64,000 nucleotides of DNA from Syngnathus acus. Its lineage: Eukaryota; Chordata; Actinopteri; Syngnathiformes; Syngnathidae. This document shows positions 30,840 to 43,800 of the stretch, piece after piece. Positions within the stretch are counted from its first letter, which is position 1; every line of letters begins with the position of its first letter. Where the stretch lies: NCBI RefSeq assembly GCF_901709675.1, contig NC_051096.1, positions 6,847,001 to 6,911,000 on the forward strand. The letters are read 5' to 3'. The notes beneath the pieces are model-generated. The model did no database searches. It was not told the DNA's origin and saw only the letters and a list, made by a program, of their open reading frames with translations. The position numbers and the translations under genes were made by a program.

Positions 30840-33455
30840 TCAATGTAGGTACTTCACATCCTGGTGCAAAATACGCTTTGAATAGCTTCTAAGTCTGATT
30901 TTCCATCACACCAAAGATCACACATCATAAATTGGCACAATATCACCATGAATTAAAGTTGATTTTATATTTTATCTGGTTACCAAAGTATTTCTTTCAA
31001 CTCACTATGACACTCACTGTAAACATCTGTGCATACTTTATAGTCATAGCTGAAGAACTGAGCTCTTCTTTTCACAATAACATTAATGTAGCTCTGGTGA
31101 GAAAAGCCTTTTACTTTTTCCCACTCCGCATTACCATTAAAAAGCTGCAGTAGATATGTTGCTACAACTCACACCCAAGAACTTGACATCATGCTGTGAG
31201 ATGATTTTTGAGGAAATAACCATCTGTGCACATAAAAAAAAAAGCATTTCAGTTACAATTGAGAACTGTGAAACTTTAACATTATTTGAATGCTTTAAAT
31301 TCAATTTGCTACATGATGTAACGGGCACATACTATTTTAGCACTGCTCTCTTTTGGCATTAAATCACACTTTGCTGTTGATTCAACACAATATGAATGCA
31401 AACTATCATTTTATGTTCATATGCATCCCCATAAATGTGACCACAATGTGATAATAAACGGAGATGATTTATATTTCACAACAGGTACAAACAAATATTT
31501 TGTGTGTTGCAATATTTGCATTGCCTAAATGAATTTTGCATTTCGGGAACACTTATTACTTATTTTATAGTTGAAGATTATCTCCTGCATGAGACTCAGT
31601 GCAATCACATCAATAACCATTTATTATTCTTTATTTGAGAGTTGAGCTTCTCCTGGAGAAGGAAGCGGTTCTCATTAGACTGCAATTGTACCTAATGAAG
31701 TCTCTTTATGAAGACCCAGGGCGAGTTGCAACAGTAAGTATCTCCAGTATCTAATGAGTGTTTCCTTTCCCTCATTCGATTTAATAGGGCAATCTTGAAG
31801 TGAGAAACGCCTGCAAGCCTCTTAGTAGTTCCGCTTCTAGGAAGTGCTCTTTTGGCGCTGTCACTCTGATGCCATTCAGTCATGATATGTCAAATATAAT
31901 GTGAAGTATTTGTAAAAAGATTATTTTATGGAAGAGATTGTCACCTCCACTGGAGGGGTAAAACACAAAAATTCTGAAATAAATATCTGACAGTGTTCTC
32001 AACTTTTGTCAATTTTTTTTGGGTGAGTGAACTTTTGGCCAAAATTGATATGCTCATTTTTATTATGATTGGTTGATGTAATTTTAATGTATGTTGTTTT
32101 ATGTGGAAACAAATGTAATACAATATTGTAATTTAAAAACAATCATATTTAAATTCGTTCTAGTTTTGGGGTAACAACTTTTTATATCATACATTTACCG
32201 ATTATTTTAAGCTCAATGTGACCGAATAAGAAATAAAAAAAATTCTCAAGCAAATATATTGTAAAAATTAGACATGATATATTGTCTCAACATAACTTTA
32301 TTTCTCTCTCTCCCTGTCTTCTTTACTCAAACATGTTATAAAAGAAATTCCTACAAAGTACTAAAATAGTATTCATGACGGACCGTACAATTATAAACGG
32401 ACAGCTGGTGTTATTCTTGTACAGTGAGATGGATTGCAGGCTGCATATCCATAAGATGTGAAGAATAAAAAAAAGAGATAGATATTGCAAAGATACGTAT
32501 TGCATTTAAAAACACGTTCGTACGTTAAAATAAAAACCATCATGCAATTTCAAAACAAATGTTCCCCCTTTTAAGGTTAGATGATTCCAATTTTCAGTCG
32601 CTCATTTTACTTTGACAAACATCGTTTCAATCTGACCTCAAAACATTTGTTATACTTTAAGGCTTGTGAATTTCTATATAGGAGCACCTGATTGGTCACA
32701 AACTGAGTTACATTTTGGTGACCCTTGACCCCCTGATTGCTTTAGCTTAATATGATCAATAGTATGTTCCCCCAGTGCTATTTCCATAACAATTTTCACC
32801 AGAAACAATAAGGTTGTGATTGGGTCACCTTTTATCCAGCCCAATGGCACAAAACCAATGAACCAATGGCACAAAAATAATTTTCAACATAAAAAAATAC
32901 TTTTTAGTACACGCTCGACCACCATGTGAAGAAATACAGCTTACATTTACTCTTCCGAGAATCTGCGTAAAAACCACAGGAAAATTCACTCCTAAAATAC
33001 ATTCCTTTGAAAGAATGATGTCCTTAATCTCTGGTCCACGGTTTCACATATGAAGACAATACAAAATGACATCCATGTGTACTTGATGCCTCTGACCGTG
33101 TAATCTAAGGCAATTCACTTCAAATTACTGCAGCAAATGAAGCTTTGTGGGAAGACAAAATGTCCTCGACTTGTAGTGCACATTTGAACAAAGATAGAGA
33201 TTACACACAGCACGCAATAAATCCTATTTCGTTATGTGAATCGAGCTGTTTGTGATTTTTTTTTTTCGTCCACATATGTGGAAATCCTCAACAAGAGGGA
33301 TGCAAAGTGATGGTGTTTTATTTTAAATATTCATGAATAAGTATATGAGCTCTTGCTGGTGCGCTGCCGGGGAAATGTCGCCCTCTGGCGGACACGCCGT
33401 TGTAAATGAATGGGCTTTCGCACTTAGTGCATTTTCAATGAGGAGGAAGTGTGTC
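30840..33455. other. Space between convergent tmem42 and zdhhc3
   Basis: About 2.6 kb of AT-rich DNA. The part next to 33461 should be the zdhhc3 3' UTR because the genes converge. No coding exon or structured repeat seen. Confidence 0.45.
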
Positions 33456-33460
33456 TACCT

Positions 33461-35438
33461 TCACACTATGTACTGGTATACGTCTGCCTTGCCGTGATCG
33501 GGCGTCGCAAAGGGGTTGAGCCACGCCACTGAGAATGGGTGACCGAAGACCACCTTCAAGTTCATCCATCTGGACTTCTTGAGCCATTTCCTCTCTTCCT
33601 TTTTCAGCTGCTCGATACCCTGTGAATTAAAAAGATGTGATTTTTCTCCCAGTGGCGATGATGGATAGAAACCCAACTGGAACAATATAAAACACCTTTT
33701 AAACTGATTTAGAATCAGTTTAATCAGGTGGACGCGGATTAAACATATTTTAGAAGAGACAAATCCGATTTTCCTTCGCTTGCCCGAGCGACGGCGACAC
33801 AAACGGGCGAAACGTGGATGACTCTTCTGCTTACCGTTTCGTCACTGCAGATGGAGTGCACCTGTGTCCCAAACATGACCGCCGTGAAGATTAAAAACAG
33901 AAGCCCCTCGAAGCAAAGGAGAATGAGGAGGATGACAGTGGCGGGTGCAGAGAAGGCGCTGCACTCTGATGGAAGGAAACGGTATCGCCATGTGTGAGAA
34001 ACAATGTCAACTTGCGCAAATGGCGGCACACAATATTAGCAGTACAATCAAAACTTTGGGGGATAAAGTGCTCACTTACTTGACCAGTCTTCTTCAAAGC
34101 AGAGTACAAAATGGAAGCCCACCAAGGCAAGTGCGTGGAACGATATTAACGCAATGTACATCTACATATAAAAACACACATGCATATTGTAATATTGACA
34201 ACATGTTGAAAGTTTTTGCATCTGTAGGCAATAAAACAATCACTAATAATAACTCGACACCTTGTAACATTAATTGAATTTTCACTATTTGTCAAAATTC
34301 AGTCACGATAATATTACGAGACTCACCGTGAAAAGCACAAAGTACTTCTGATTGTTCTCCCCAACACAATTGTTGACCCAAGGACAGTGGTGATCCATCT
34401 TTTTGATGCAGCGCTTGCACACACTGTAAACACACAGGCAGGAATAATAAATGTGACCTCAAAAAGGATGTCTTACTTCAACATATATTTGTTCCACCTT
34501 GTAAAACCAGTTTATATCGTTACATTCTCTTCTATCCTTTCTCCCAGACTGACACGAAGGTTTGCCGTGACTCGCTGGCTCAAAATTGAATTATTCCGCA
34601 GTGACTTTTCATGCCGGTGCTGCCACAGAGGTGAGTCATTATCAAGCTGGGAAAATCTACAGGGATATTTGACGCAGCGTCCGTGAAAACAAACAAAAAA
34701 AATTGAAACGGTACATCAGGCAGGAAGCAGAGCTGGAATGACTACTAATGAGGGCAGTGGTCCCCTGAGCAGAAGCCACAGCAGTCCTTTTTTTCTGTCA
34801 GGTTGGCACAGAACTGTAATTTATCATGCATTGTCCCCATGCAGGCTGGCCGGTTCAATGTACCTGCAGTGATGAGCTCTGTCGGGCTTGATACTGCAGC
34901 ATTTAGGACACTTGTAGACCACTTGTCCAGGTTTCAGCTGTAGGCTTTCAATAAATTCTTTGGTCGCGTTGCCTTTTGGCACAGCTCCCTGGTGACAGAA
35001 ATAAATGAATTACATTTTTTAAATTGGACTTTAATTGGGCAAAGCAAGATTGAGAAATAATCAAATTCCTGTTTGTTTGTTTTTTCTCCCCCTCAATATT
35101 GCAAGTGCTAACACGAATTGTGATCATCGACTAACCGGGTCAGTGCACATGGCCCTGGCGTGCGAAGCGAGGGCAAGGAAGGCCAAGCTGTTGAAGAGCA
35201 CCCCATTGAAGAGGCTGTAAGCCACATTCTTGGCCGGCCACAGCATCACAAATACCACCACAAACTCCGCGTAGAAGACCAGGAACCAGGTGATGACGGC
35301 GCACACAATCCCACATCCGTCGCGGATAAACCACATGGTGTCGGAGGCGCCACGGGGCGGTGGAGGGGCGCAGTGTTCAGGCCTCAGGTAGCCAGCCTGA
35401 CGCTCGATGTCCCTGGTGCGGCGAGCCGAGCTCTTCAT
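33461..35438 (-). CDS. zdhhc3: DHHC palmitoyltransferase 3 (GODZ)
   Basis: Golgi S-acyltransferase that adds palmitate to cysteines of membrane proteins. Exons in order: 35136-35438, 34864-34988, 34327-34423, 34080-34161, 33835-33965, 33461-33619; about 298 residues, as in human (299). The translation shows two N-terminal membrane segments after [10 protein letters not shown], then the cysteine-rich domain [16 protein letters not shown] and the catalytic DHHC in [20 protein letters not shown]. Two later membrane segments follow ([11 protein letters not shown] and [18 protein letters not shown]), and the end is KADVYQYIV. The C-terminus and EERKW-type tail separate it from zdhhc7. An acceptor just upstream of the ATG (about 35466) shows that a 5' UTR exon lies further up, toward the exosc7 promoter. 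Confidence 0.93.
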
Positions 35439-35469
35439 TCTACAGCAGCCGTGGCTTGAACCGCATGCT

Positions 35470-36551
35470 GAAAGGCAACATTTGGAGACAACTTATCATT
35501 ACTGACTCCTTCAACTATACATTTAGTTCATCTGCAATTTATCAGATACGGGCATGACATATGAAATAGGCACTTGAACCTGCAGAGTAGATCCAGCCTA
35601 TAAGACAATGGAAGTTGCAGGAAATGAAACTAGTCTAGTAATAGTTAAAACTTGTGGTGCTTAGCCTTCATTCTTAAGTTTTGTTCTATTGTACATAAAA
35701 CACCGACAATAATAATAAATAAGTGTCTATTTCTTATTGTGTGAGGTAAAATACAATGACAAAGTGAAACAAAAACACTGTTAAAGTGTCATTATTAAGC
35801 CTGGTTTTAAAAACACAACACGCAACTGTAAAATGAAAATTGAGTATCCGGGAGCAGAAGGCACGTAAATGCAACACACTAGTTTACATTTCTTATAACA
35901 TTTCATACATTTAATCTCTATTTATCGTCTTACCTCACTCTCTCTTGGTGCTGTTGCCAAATTAGCACTAAGTAGGTTCTCTTGTTTCGAAGTTAAATGG
36001 CAAAAGTAAGGTGAAAAGGGTCTCCTTCCCAGTTGCCTCCTGTTAGCGCACACCCAGCTAACGTCACTGGTCTGCGGGCAGTGGCTGTCCACACACCTTC
36101 GGTTACACTTTCGTCGCGGCCGCAGTTTCTGTGGGATGTTAATGAACTTGTTCATCAAGTAATGGCCCAAAGCCGCGCATTTCGGGAGCCGGTTGCTAAG
36201 CTACTCCGATACTTCGGTTCCTTTCGAGTCCAGAATCCTCCCCGGTTCTTGGGACAATACGATAGGGCCAACCAGGAAGTGAAACTGATGGATGTCATGT
36301 GGCTAGATTACAATAGGCTTTACCCTCAACGTCCGTGTACCTAAAATGTAAGAAAAATTCATAACAGGCCTGGTTTAATTTCCTTTATTAAGTTAGTGAG
36401 TTAAATATAAGACATAACTATAATAGTACAAATGCAATAGACATAGAAAGGCGAAAACTGTTATTCCGGGACGTCTGTGTAAACAAAGCAAACGTTCGTT
36501 TCCACCCCTCACTTTTGATGACGTAGAATTTCCGCGACGAGTGATTCCACA
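35470..36551. promoter_or_regulatory. Shared divergent promoter region of zdhhc3 and exosc7
   Basis: The two genes point away from each other, with about 1.1 kb between start codons. The zdhhc3 5' UTR exon should lie here. GC content rises around 36030-36250 and near 36520-36545, just before the exosc7 ATG. No TATA box is obvious. An open frame at 36033-36344 has no recognisable similarity. Confidence 0.45.
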
Positions 36552-38206
36552 ATGGCAACGGTACAAGTTAGCGAAGCTGAAAAAGTGTATATATTACATG
36601 GTATAAGGGTAAGTGTGGGCACCAATAAGATTGTTGATTAAATTGATAAATTTCTGAGTATTATGTCGCCATGTTATAACGATCAGGATGATCTGCGAGT
36701 GGATGGAAGGAGCTGTGAAGACTACAGACATATGGAGATTGAGACTGACGTGGTGTCCAATACTGACGGATCGGCCAAAGTTTCTCTGGTATTTTAGTTT
36801 TGATATCTTCTCTTATTAATTACGTATCATCACAGATGTCATCTGACTTGCGTCAAGATTGCATATCTCCTCCAGGTTTGACAAAATGATATCCATGTTT
36901 GCAGGGCCACACAGCAGTACTAGTAGGAATTAAGGCTGAACTAGGAAAACCAAGGCCCACGGCTCCAAATGAAGGCTATTTAGAATTCTTTGTTGATTGG
37001 TAAGTCTGTACTAGATGCAATACTGGATGCAATTCATCATGTAAATTGACTGCCATTTAAATAACCGAGAATCAAAAATTCAGTTTTGATGGACGCTGTG
37101 GTTCTGTTTGTGCTAACCAGTTCAGCCAATGCAACCCCTGAGTTTGAGGGGCGAGGAGGGGAGGAGCTCAGTACGGAGCTGAGCAACACACTATACAAAG
37201 TCTTCGACAACAAACGCAGCGTGGACCTGAAGAGTCTGTGCATCAGTGAGGGAGAACACTGCTGGGTGCTCTATGTTGATGTACTGGTGAGAGAATTGTA
37301 TGTTTTTCTGTGCATCCTTGAACTAGCAAATAGTACAGTAACAATGACTTGCATTCCACAGCTCCTGCAATGTGATGGAAACCTGTATGATGCCATGTCA
37401 GTAGCTATCAAGGCAGCTCTGTTTAGCACCAAGTAAGTACTGTATGAACTTTTTCTTGATATCCAAAAGTAGAAAAGTGTGCAAGAGTGCACCGATAGTA
37501 AGCTACAGTAGGATTTAATTTAATAAAATGTGTTTTTAATCAGGCCACAAGAGGGCATCATGTTCCATTTGACAGCAGGTCACATCCTCTTGACATTTTA
37601 TTTTGCCTTTTTTAACAGGATCCCCAAAGTGCACATATCAACAGATGACGAAGGAGGGAAAGAAATCGAGCTGTCAGATGACCCCTATGACTGCATGAGG
37701 CTCAACGTAGACAATGTTCCCTGTATAGTGACATTGTGCAAGGCAAGCCTGCTCAAATAGACTCACACGAGCAAAGTAAATTATTCTTAGCGATACAGAA
37801 GATTAATTTTCAGCATTGTTTGTTTTGGGTGGGGTTAGATCGGCCACAGACACGTGGTGGACGCCACCCTGCAGGAGAAGGCGTGCTCGGTGGCCAGCCT
37901 CATCATCTCCGTCACCCACAAGGGAACAGTTACCTGCGTGAGAAAAATAGGCGGAGGTAGCCTGGACCCTGAGAGCATCTTTGAAATGACTCAAGTGAGT
38001 CATCACCGCTTTCCCTCAGTTTGTGTGTTTGCAGTGATAACGTTTTGTAGTTGAAGGTAAACATTTACAAATTGTTCAATAGCAACTTCCTGATTTTCCA
38101 GACTGGCAAACGGGTCGGAAAAGTCCTCCACGTGCCTCTTCTGAAGCTTCTGCAACAGGAGGAGAGTTTAGGAACAGCGAGACAGAAAGTTGGCTTTCTT
38201 GCTTAG
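36552..38206 (+). CDS. exosc7: RNA exosome core subunit Rrp42
   Basis: RNase PH-like ring subunit of the exosome, catalytically inactive in animals, acting in nuclear and cytoplasmic RNA decay. Exons 36552-36608, 36687-36788, 36905-36999, 37121-37286, 37362-37432, 37619-37742, 37839-37994, 38102-38206 give 291 residues, the same as human. The protein begins MATVQVSEAEKVYILHGIR and includes DLRVDGRSCEDYR, NEGYLEFFVDCS, EHCWVLYVDVLLLQ, RHVVDATLQEKACS and ends RQKVGFLA. The intron after 37742 starts with GC rather than GT (CAAG|GCAAGC), and reading frame and homology require this junction. Its neighbours zdhhc3 and clec3b are the same in human. Confidence 0.95.
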
Positions 38207-38209
38207 AAA

Positions 38210-39100
38210 TATCATGTGTATGTGTATATATCATCATGTACCTTTTTTCTAAAGTAAAATCTTTGATATTATATGCTTTGTACGTTCTTTTTTAGATGGA
38301 ATGTTCAAGCCAGATAATATTTCTTGAAGTTATTATGCCTGTGTCTTCTCCAAAAGAAATATGGACTACTGGCTTGGATATTGGACAGTTACGAACGTTG
38401 GCATTTTATCTCAAGTTGACCGAAGCGTCACCTGTCCAAAGAATGTTATGGAGGATTTTTCCAAAATATATTTTATGTTATTTTGATTATACACATAGAG
38501 ATAGTAAAAATATGTTCTGGTTATGTAACACGGTTGAGGAAAATTCTCGAATCTCCACCTTTTTTGCTACTGCCACGTGGCTAAAGCTGAGTGTTTGACT
38601 AAAAGAGAGACCAGATGGGAAGAAATCATTCCAGACTTCTGTCAGACGCTCCAAAATTTTCATGGCAGATGGGTCCAAAGCAAACTTCTGTTCCCAGGCT
38701 GCAACATTTGGAAAGCAATTTGTGAATTTGCCACTTTTTTTTTTAAATAGACTTTGGCATGTAAACGTGACATTTCACAGTTTCCGATGATTTATCGTAT
38801 TATTGAATTGCATCGTTATTAACTTCACTATCCAATTTGAAACAGAAGCAAAGCCTTCCATAAAAACGTTTGGCGAACATTCAGGAAAAAAATATCCCAT
38901 CTTTTTCAGGCAGGTTATTTAACTCACAATGCTTCTTTTTTTTTTTTTTCGTCTGAAAACCGCACATGGTTATGTCATCAGTGCTGAGGTTTTACACCAT
39001 CTCATCATTTTTCACATGCACACACACACACACGAATGAGAAAGGGCGGGTACACAGGCAGAAGATAAATACCTCCACGTTGATCCATCCTCAGTCTAAC
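38210..39100. other. exosc7 3' UTR and clec3b upstream region
   Basis: AT-rich, with no coding exon. The frame at 38296-38598 follows directly on the exosc7 terminator region and shows no family similarity. A (CA)n run sits near 39018-39032. An AGATAAATA stretch about 45 bases before the clec3b ATG is a possible TATA-like element. Confidence 0.4.
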
Positions 39101-39111
39101 AAAGTGTAGCC

Positions 39112-39873
39112 ATGGAATGCAAAGGTGTTTGCGTGCTGATCCTTGGGTTGATGTTGATCAACTGCTCACTCCAGCAAAATCCACCAAAGAAGAAGCCTGC
39201 ACGAAAAGGTACTTTGCACCCAAAAAAAATGTGTTTACCAACACTTGAATTTATCATTGTGACTTTTTTGCGTGTTGAAATTAGACAACAATGCTGCCAT
39301 TGAGGATCTACAGAAACAGATTGATGACATCGTGCAGGACCTCACCCTTCTGAAAGAAGAACAAGCCTTGCAGAGAGGTAAAAAATAATCAAGCACAGAT
39401 GTGGAAGATTAAATCAGTTAAAAAAAAGAATCAGTGGAATTCAGTATAAATAAATCCATCATTTTTTCTATATAGTGTGTTTAAAGGGCACAAAGATAAA
39501 GGGCAAGTGCGTCTTGGCCAACCCAGAGAAGAAGTCCTACCACGCAGCCAGCGAGGACTGCAATGCCCTGGGTGGCGTTCTGGCCACCCCAATGTCTGCC
39601 GAAGAGAACGCCATGCTGACAGACTACCTCCGCCTCATCGTGGGCAAAGACGAGCAGGTGTGGCTGGGCTTCAACGACATGGTGACCGAAGACACTTGGG
39701 CCGACCAGACCGGCACCAGTATCCAGTTCAAGAACTGGGACAGCCGCGCCCGTCAGCCAGATGGCGGCACGTCCCAGAACTGTGCCGTGCTGTCGGGGCT
39801 CGCCAACGGGAAGTGGTTAGATGAGAACTGCCGTGACGAGAAGGCCTCCGTGTGCCAGTTCAACATTGTGTGA
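39112..39873 (+). CDS. clec3b: Tetranectin (secreted C-type lectin)
   Basis: Secreted trimeric plasma protein that binds plasminogen kringle 4, heparin and calcium. Exons 39112-39208, 39285-39377, 39476-39873 give 195 residues, close to human (202), with the same three-exon layout. Exon 1: signal peptide VCVLILGLMLINCSLQ and a lysine-rich stretch NPPKKKPARK, the heparin-binding part. Exon 2: trimerising coiled coil (AIEDLQKQIDDIVQDLTLL). Exon 3: the lectin domain with CVLANPEKKSYHAASEDC, VWLGFNDM, QPDGG and the terminal NCAVLSG, KWLDENC and CQFNIV cysteines. It keeps the human gene neighbourhood between exosc7 and cdcp1. A polyadenylation signal is at 40350. Confidence 0.95.
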
Positions 39874-40349
39874 TCACGTGTATGCCGTCAAATTCAAAAT
39901 AGCTGCTTTTGTGTGTACTTCTGCTGCAATGCCACTTTACCTTCTTTTTAAAAGAGGCTTTTTTAAAAAAACAAATCTGGTTCTGCAATTGGACTCATTT
40001 ACAATCTGCAGTGGCTGGAATTCTCATTCTTTGTGCTCCAACCACAATTTTTTTAAAATACCACTATCAATACACTCTTTAGCAGCATTATGTAACAAAG
40101 CTGTTTTTACCGAGGTATGCATTCAGTGTTTATGGTTGAACCGACTCATCGAGATCATCCAATATAAATTGTATCTGACGAGACAAGCCGCAAAGTCACA
40201 CCAAAAACTATTTTAACGTGCCTGTCAAAACTACTATGCTGCATTTTGTATTTCACTGACAAGTCTCACATTGAGCCTGAAGAATATTCTTATTTTTTTC
40301 CTATTTTCCTTTTAAATACAGAAGTTAGCCTGATGTAATCAGAAACCTA

Positions 40350-40355
40350 AATAAA
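40350..40355 (+). terminator. clec3b: clec3b polyadenylation signal (AATAAA)
   Basis: Canonical signal about 480 bases after the stop. The converging cdcp1 3' UTR begins soon beyond it. Confidence 0.6.
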
Positions 40356-40833
40356 AGCTCATTGTCTACCTATTTTTTTTTTCTCATTTAAATGATGTAA
40401 ACGTGGACTACTGCAACTGCCATTAGTGCTTCTTCCACTTCCCTTCCATGTTTGTCACAGAGCCCGTTTTTGTGGTTGAAATCGTTTTTCCAATCCAGAA
40501 TTGAAAACCTCAGTGTCGTTTCAGTCCAATAAAGGCAGTGTTCCCCTCAAATTTATTGTTATAAAAAGTAATTACAGGTTAAAAAAAAAAAAAAAAAAGA
40601 GACTAAAACATAATTTCCCTGCTCCATAACCCAAACCACATGGGCAGAGAGAATAAAAAATATTAAGCAACATAAAAAAACAAAAAGGTCTCAGATCCTC
40701 TTCTGGAAGCTTTTAAAAATTCAGATAAAGCTCAAGTGTTTCAACTGAATTCCCTGAGCGTGACTTATAGGCACAGAAGTTCCCATCTCTGAGAAGTAAC
40801 AAGAATTAAAATCATCATTCGGCATCTTACGTC

Positions 40834-43800
40834 CTACAAGTAGTCCTCTGATGTTGGCGGTTGCGGTTCCATGTCGGCACCGGACAATCGGATGGTGTTT
40901 ATATCTCCCGTGTTTTTGAACGTGTAGAGTTCATTATCCACCATTCGGCGGTCATGGAATCCCAGGCTGTCCTGCCGGTCAATGGGCGTGCGCGGACGAG
41001 GCGGGATGAACGACTGGGACGGGTCCAGGAACGTATCGAAGTGGTCCACCTCGGGCTCCGGCTCCGGTTCGCTGATGACCGGCAGCTCGGAGGGGCCCGT
41101 GAACGTTTGGTAGGAGTCCAACTGCATTCCTTTGAAATGATCTTGCATGCTGTCCGCGTAGCTGGTGTCGCCCAGAAGGTGACCGTAGACCATGGTCTCG
41201 TCTATGGAGGCGTACACGTGGGAGTCGTTTTCAGACCTGGCTTTGCTGAATTTCCTGTCACCGGGTCGGAACATATTCCCTCTGCCAATGTAGATGGATG
41301 CCTCTTTGTCCTTGATTGCTTTTTTCTTTTTCCTTTTTTGAAAAAAAAAAACAGAGTTTCCCATTGACATAAATTGAAATGCTATTAATCCGTTCCAGAC
41401 TTCATGTGTCAGTAAAATAGCCAACTGCGTTGGCGCAAATCTGTTTTATTTCAAGTGTTGCTCACCTAATGAAGAAGCAGACGACAGCCAAGATGATGAG
41501 GAAAAGCAGAAGTGCTCCTGCTATCCCGAGAAGGATTGCTAAAAGATCTGTGAAAACAAAAAATATATTCGTTTTTCTATTTATTTTATGCAGTCATAAT
41601 AGAACCAAGTAAAAATGTTCTTACTGGTCTTTGGTTCTAAAACGATTTTGGTGACTGCCCCAAAGTTTCCATCATCTGGTATACAGTTGGACATATTGAG
41701 ATAAAAGCTGCGCGGCACCAGTAACACGTCGTCGGTCTTCTCGTCCTCCCGGCGGCTCAGGATCTCCTCCTCAGAGTCCAGCATCTTGACTTTGATGGAC
41801 GTGTGTCGGTCGTTGCATTTGGGCTGGCTGACCTTGACGAACTGGACCTGAGCCTTGTACCCGCTCGGCAAAGAGACGATCCAGGACACGGTGGACGAAG
41901 GCCTCATTCCTTTGGGCCAGTTGGGAGTGGCCAGCAGGGTTGGAGAAGACATTTGTGGGCTGACTTGATAAATGATGGTCTCTGAAAAATTGCACAACCA
42001 AAGGAAATCAGGATGCTATTTTGAGTGCAAGTGCAAAAAAAAACAGCAGAGAGACAGAGACATCATTTTGCAAAACTGTTAAATTAATGTGAAATTGCAT
42101 TACCCCCCAAAAAATATAGATTATATTTAAATAAATATAAAAAAAAGTAGTGCTTTGAAATGACTTAGTAACATATTGAAACTATGTTTAAGTGAGCGGA
42201 GGAGCTTCTGTGAGAGCTAAGTGGTGCTTTGCTGCCCTCTTGTGTCATCTATGAGTAACTGCAAACATTCAAATTCTTACCTGGGATCTCTTTGGTGAAG
42301 GTGGCATTAAGAAAAGGCTCTTTCCTCTTGCTGAAATCTGGAGTCGTGGCCGTGACGGAGATGTTGGCGTGCACCTGAAGTTTCTGGATGTTCCCGTCGT
42401 AGCAGAAATCTCCCACAGAGAAGCCTTGGCTCTCCTCCACGTGTAGCGAGACAGAAGCATTGCACTTCTGGCCTGGTACTGACTGTCGAAGACTTCCCGA
42501 TGGTGACACGAGGTCGATGGTTCGGTCCTGAGGGATTACGAGGTGCCAGGTAAAGCTATGGAGGGGCATCCGTAGACAGGAATCCAACGTGGGCACTGTG
42601 AGGAGGCTCTCGGGGCAGGAAGCCACATTGTGACAATCTGGTTTTGATCAATATTATTAGTTAGAAAGAATCATGTGACTTAAAAAAAGAGATAAACTCT
42701 TACCGATAACTTGACTTGAGGTCAATTGCACATCTTCATTGGGACAGTCGAGGAAAGATAAGTCGGCCTTAGTGCCTGCAGCCACGTTTATCTTTTTCGA
42801 AATCTCAGAGTTAACGCTCATCTCGCAGTAAGGATCGGAACCCACTTTCTCAATCTGCAAGGAGACTTTTGGCTGTTTGCTCAGGTCCACTGTGCACAGA
42901 ACTGAGAAGGGGGGAAAAAACAATCAATTACACAAAGGCACTTTGAGTTTAATATGATCTTTTTTTTTTTTAAATGATCAAACCTGGGTGACCACTTCTC
43001 ATAACAGACACGCTGTATTTCAAAGTGAGTCCTTGCAAGGTCCTGTTCGTTTCACAATTCTTCAGCACCATTTCAAAATCGCCCTGCTGATGCTCCGGCT
43101 GCTTGTCAGTCAGCCCCGTATTGATCATCTTCTTGTCCTGTTTCCTGTACATCACTTCTACGTTCTTGCCGAGGCACTCCGGAGCCGTATGGCTGTGAAA
43201 ATGTACGCTATAATTGTGCATGCCGGGCACGACAAAGTCCCACTGCGTCTGTTGGTCGTCAGGGAAATCGTTGGGATAGTTGGCCGAGATGAAGGTTGTG
43301 TTGGAGACGCCTCGTGGTAGGTTGACCTTCACAATAGCCACCACTGAAAATCAAAGCGGGAAATATTTGGGTTTTTAATCACAACATAAGATGGGAATGT
43401 AAAATTAGCATATCCACTTACTGCTGGTCTCAGGTCCAACACTTAGTTTAAAGTTAACCGGATCCATCTTATTGTCTCCAGGAACCTGGAGAGAAACTCG
43501 GCCCTTGTAGCGCACCTGAACACTCGTGACAGAACCTCCCTTGCAGAAGGTTCCGATTTTGGCAGGGCCCGTTCGCAGATACGTAATGAGAACATAGGTG
43601 TGTTCATCTGGACAAGTTTCTCCGTTGGCAATCTGCTGCATTCCTGGCTCGGGGAAGTCCAACTGGAAAGCCCGAGTCGAGCTAACTTTCAGATCCCAGG
43701 TGAAGGTTCGGTTGAAATCGGGGAAGAGCGACGACTCAGCCTGGACAATATCGCCGGAGCAGGAAGTCGCTGTGCAGTCTGGAATTGCAGGAAAACATAA

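Noticed and set aside
36033-36344. 103-residue open frame as a separate gene
   Set aside because: It lies in the GC-rich divergent promoter, has no recognisable similarity, and is likely chance openness in 5' UTR sequence.
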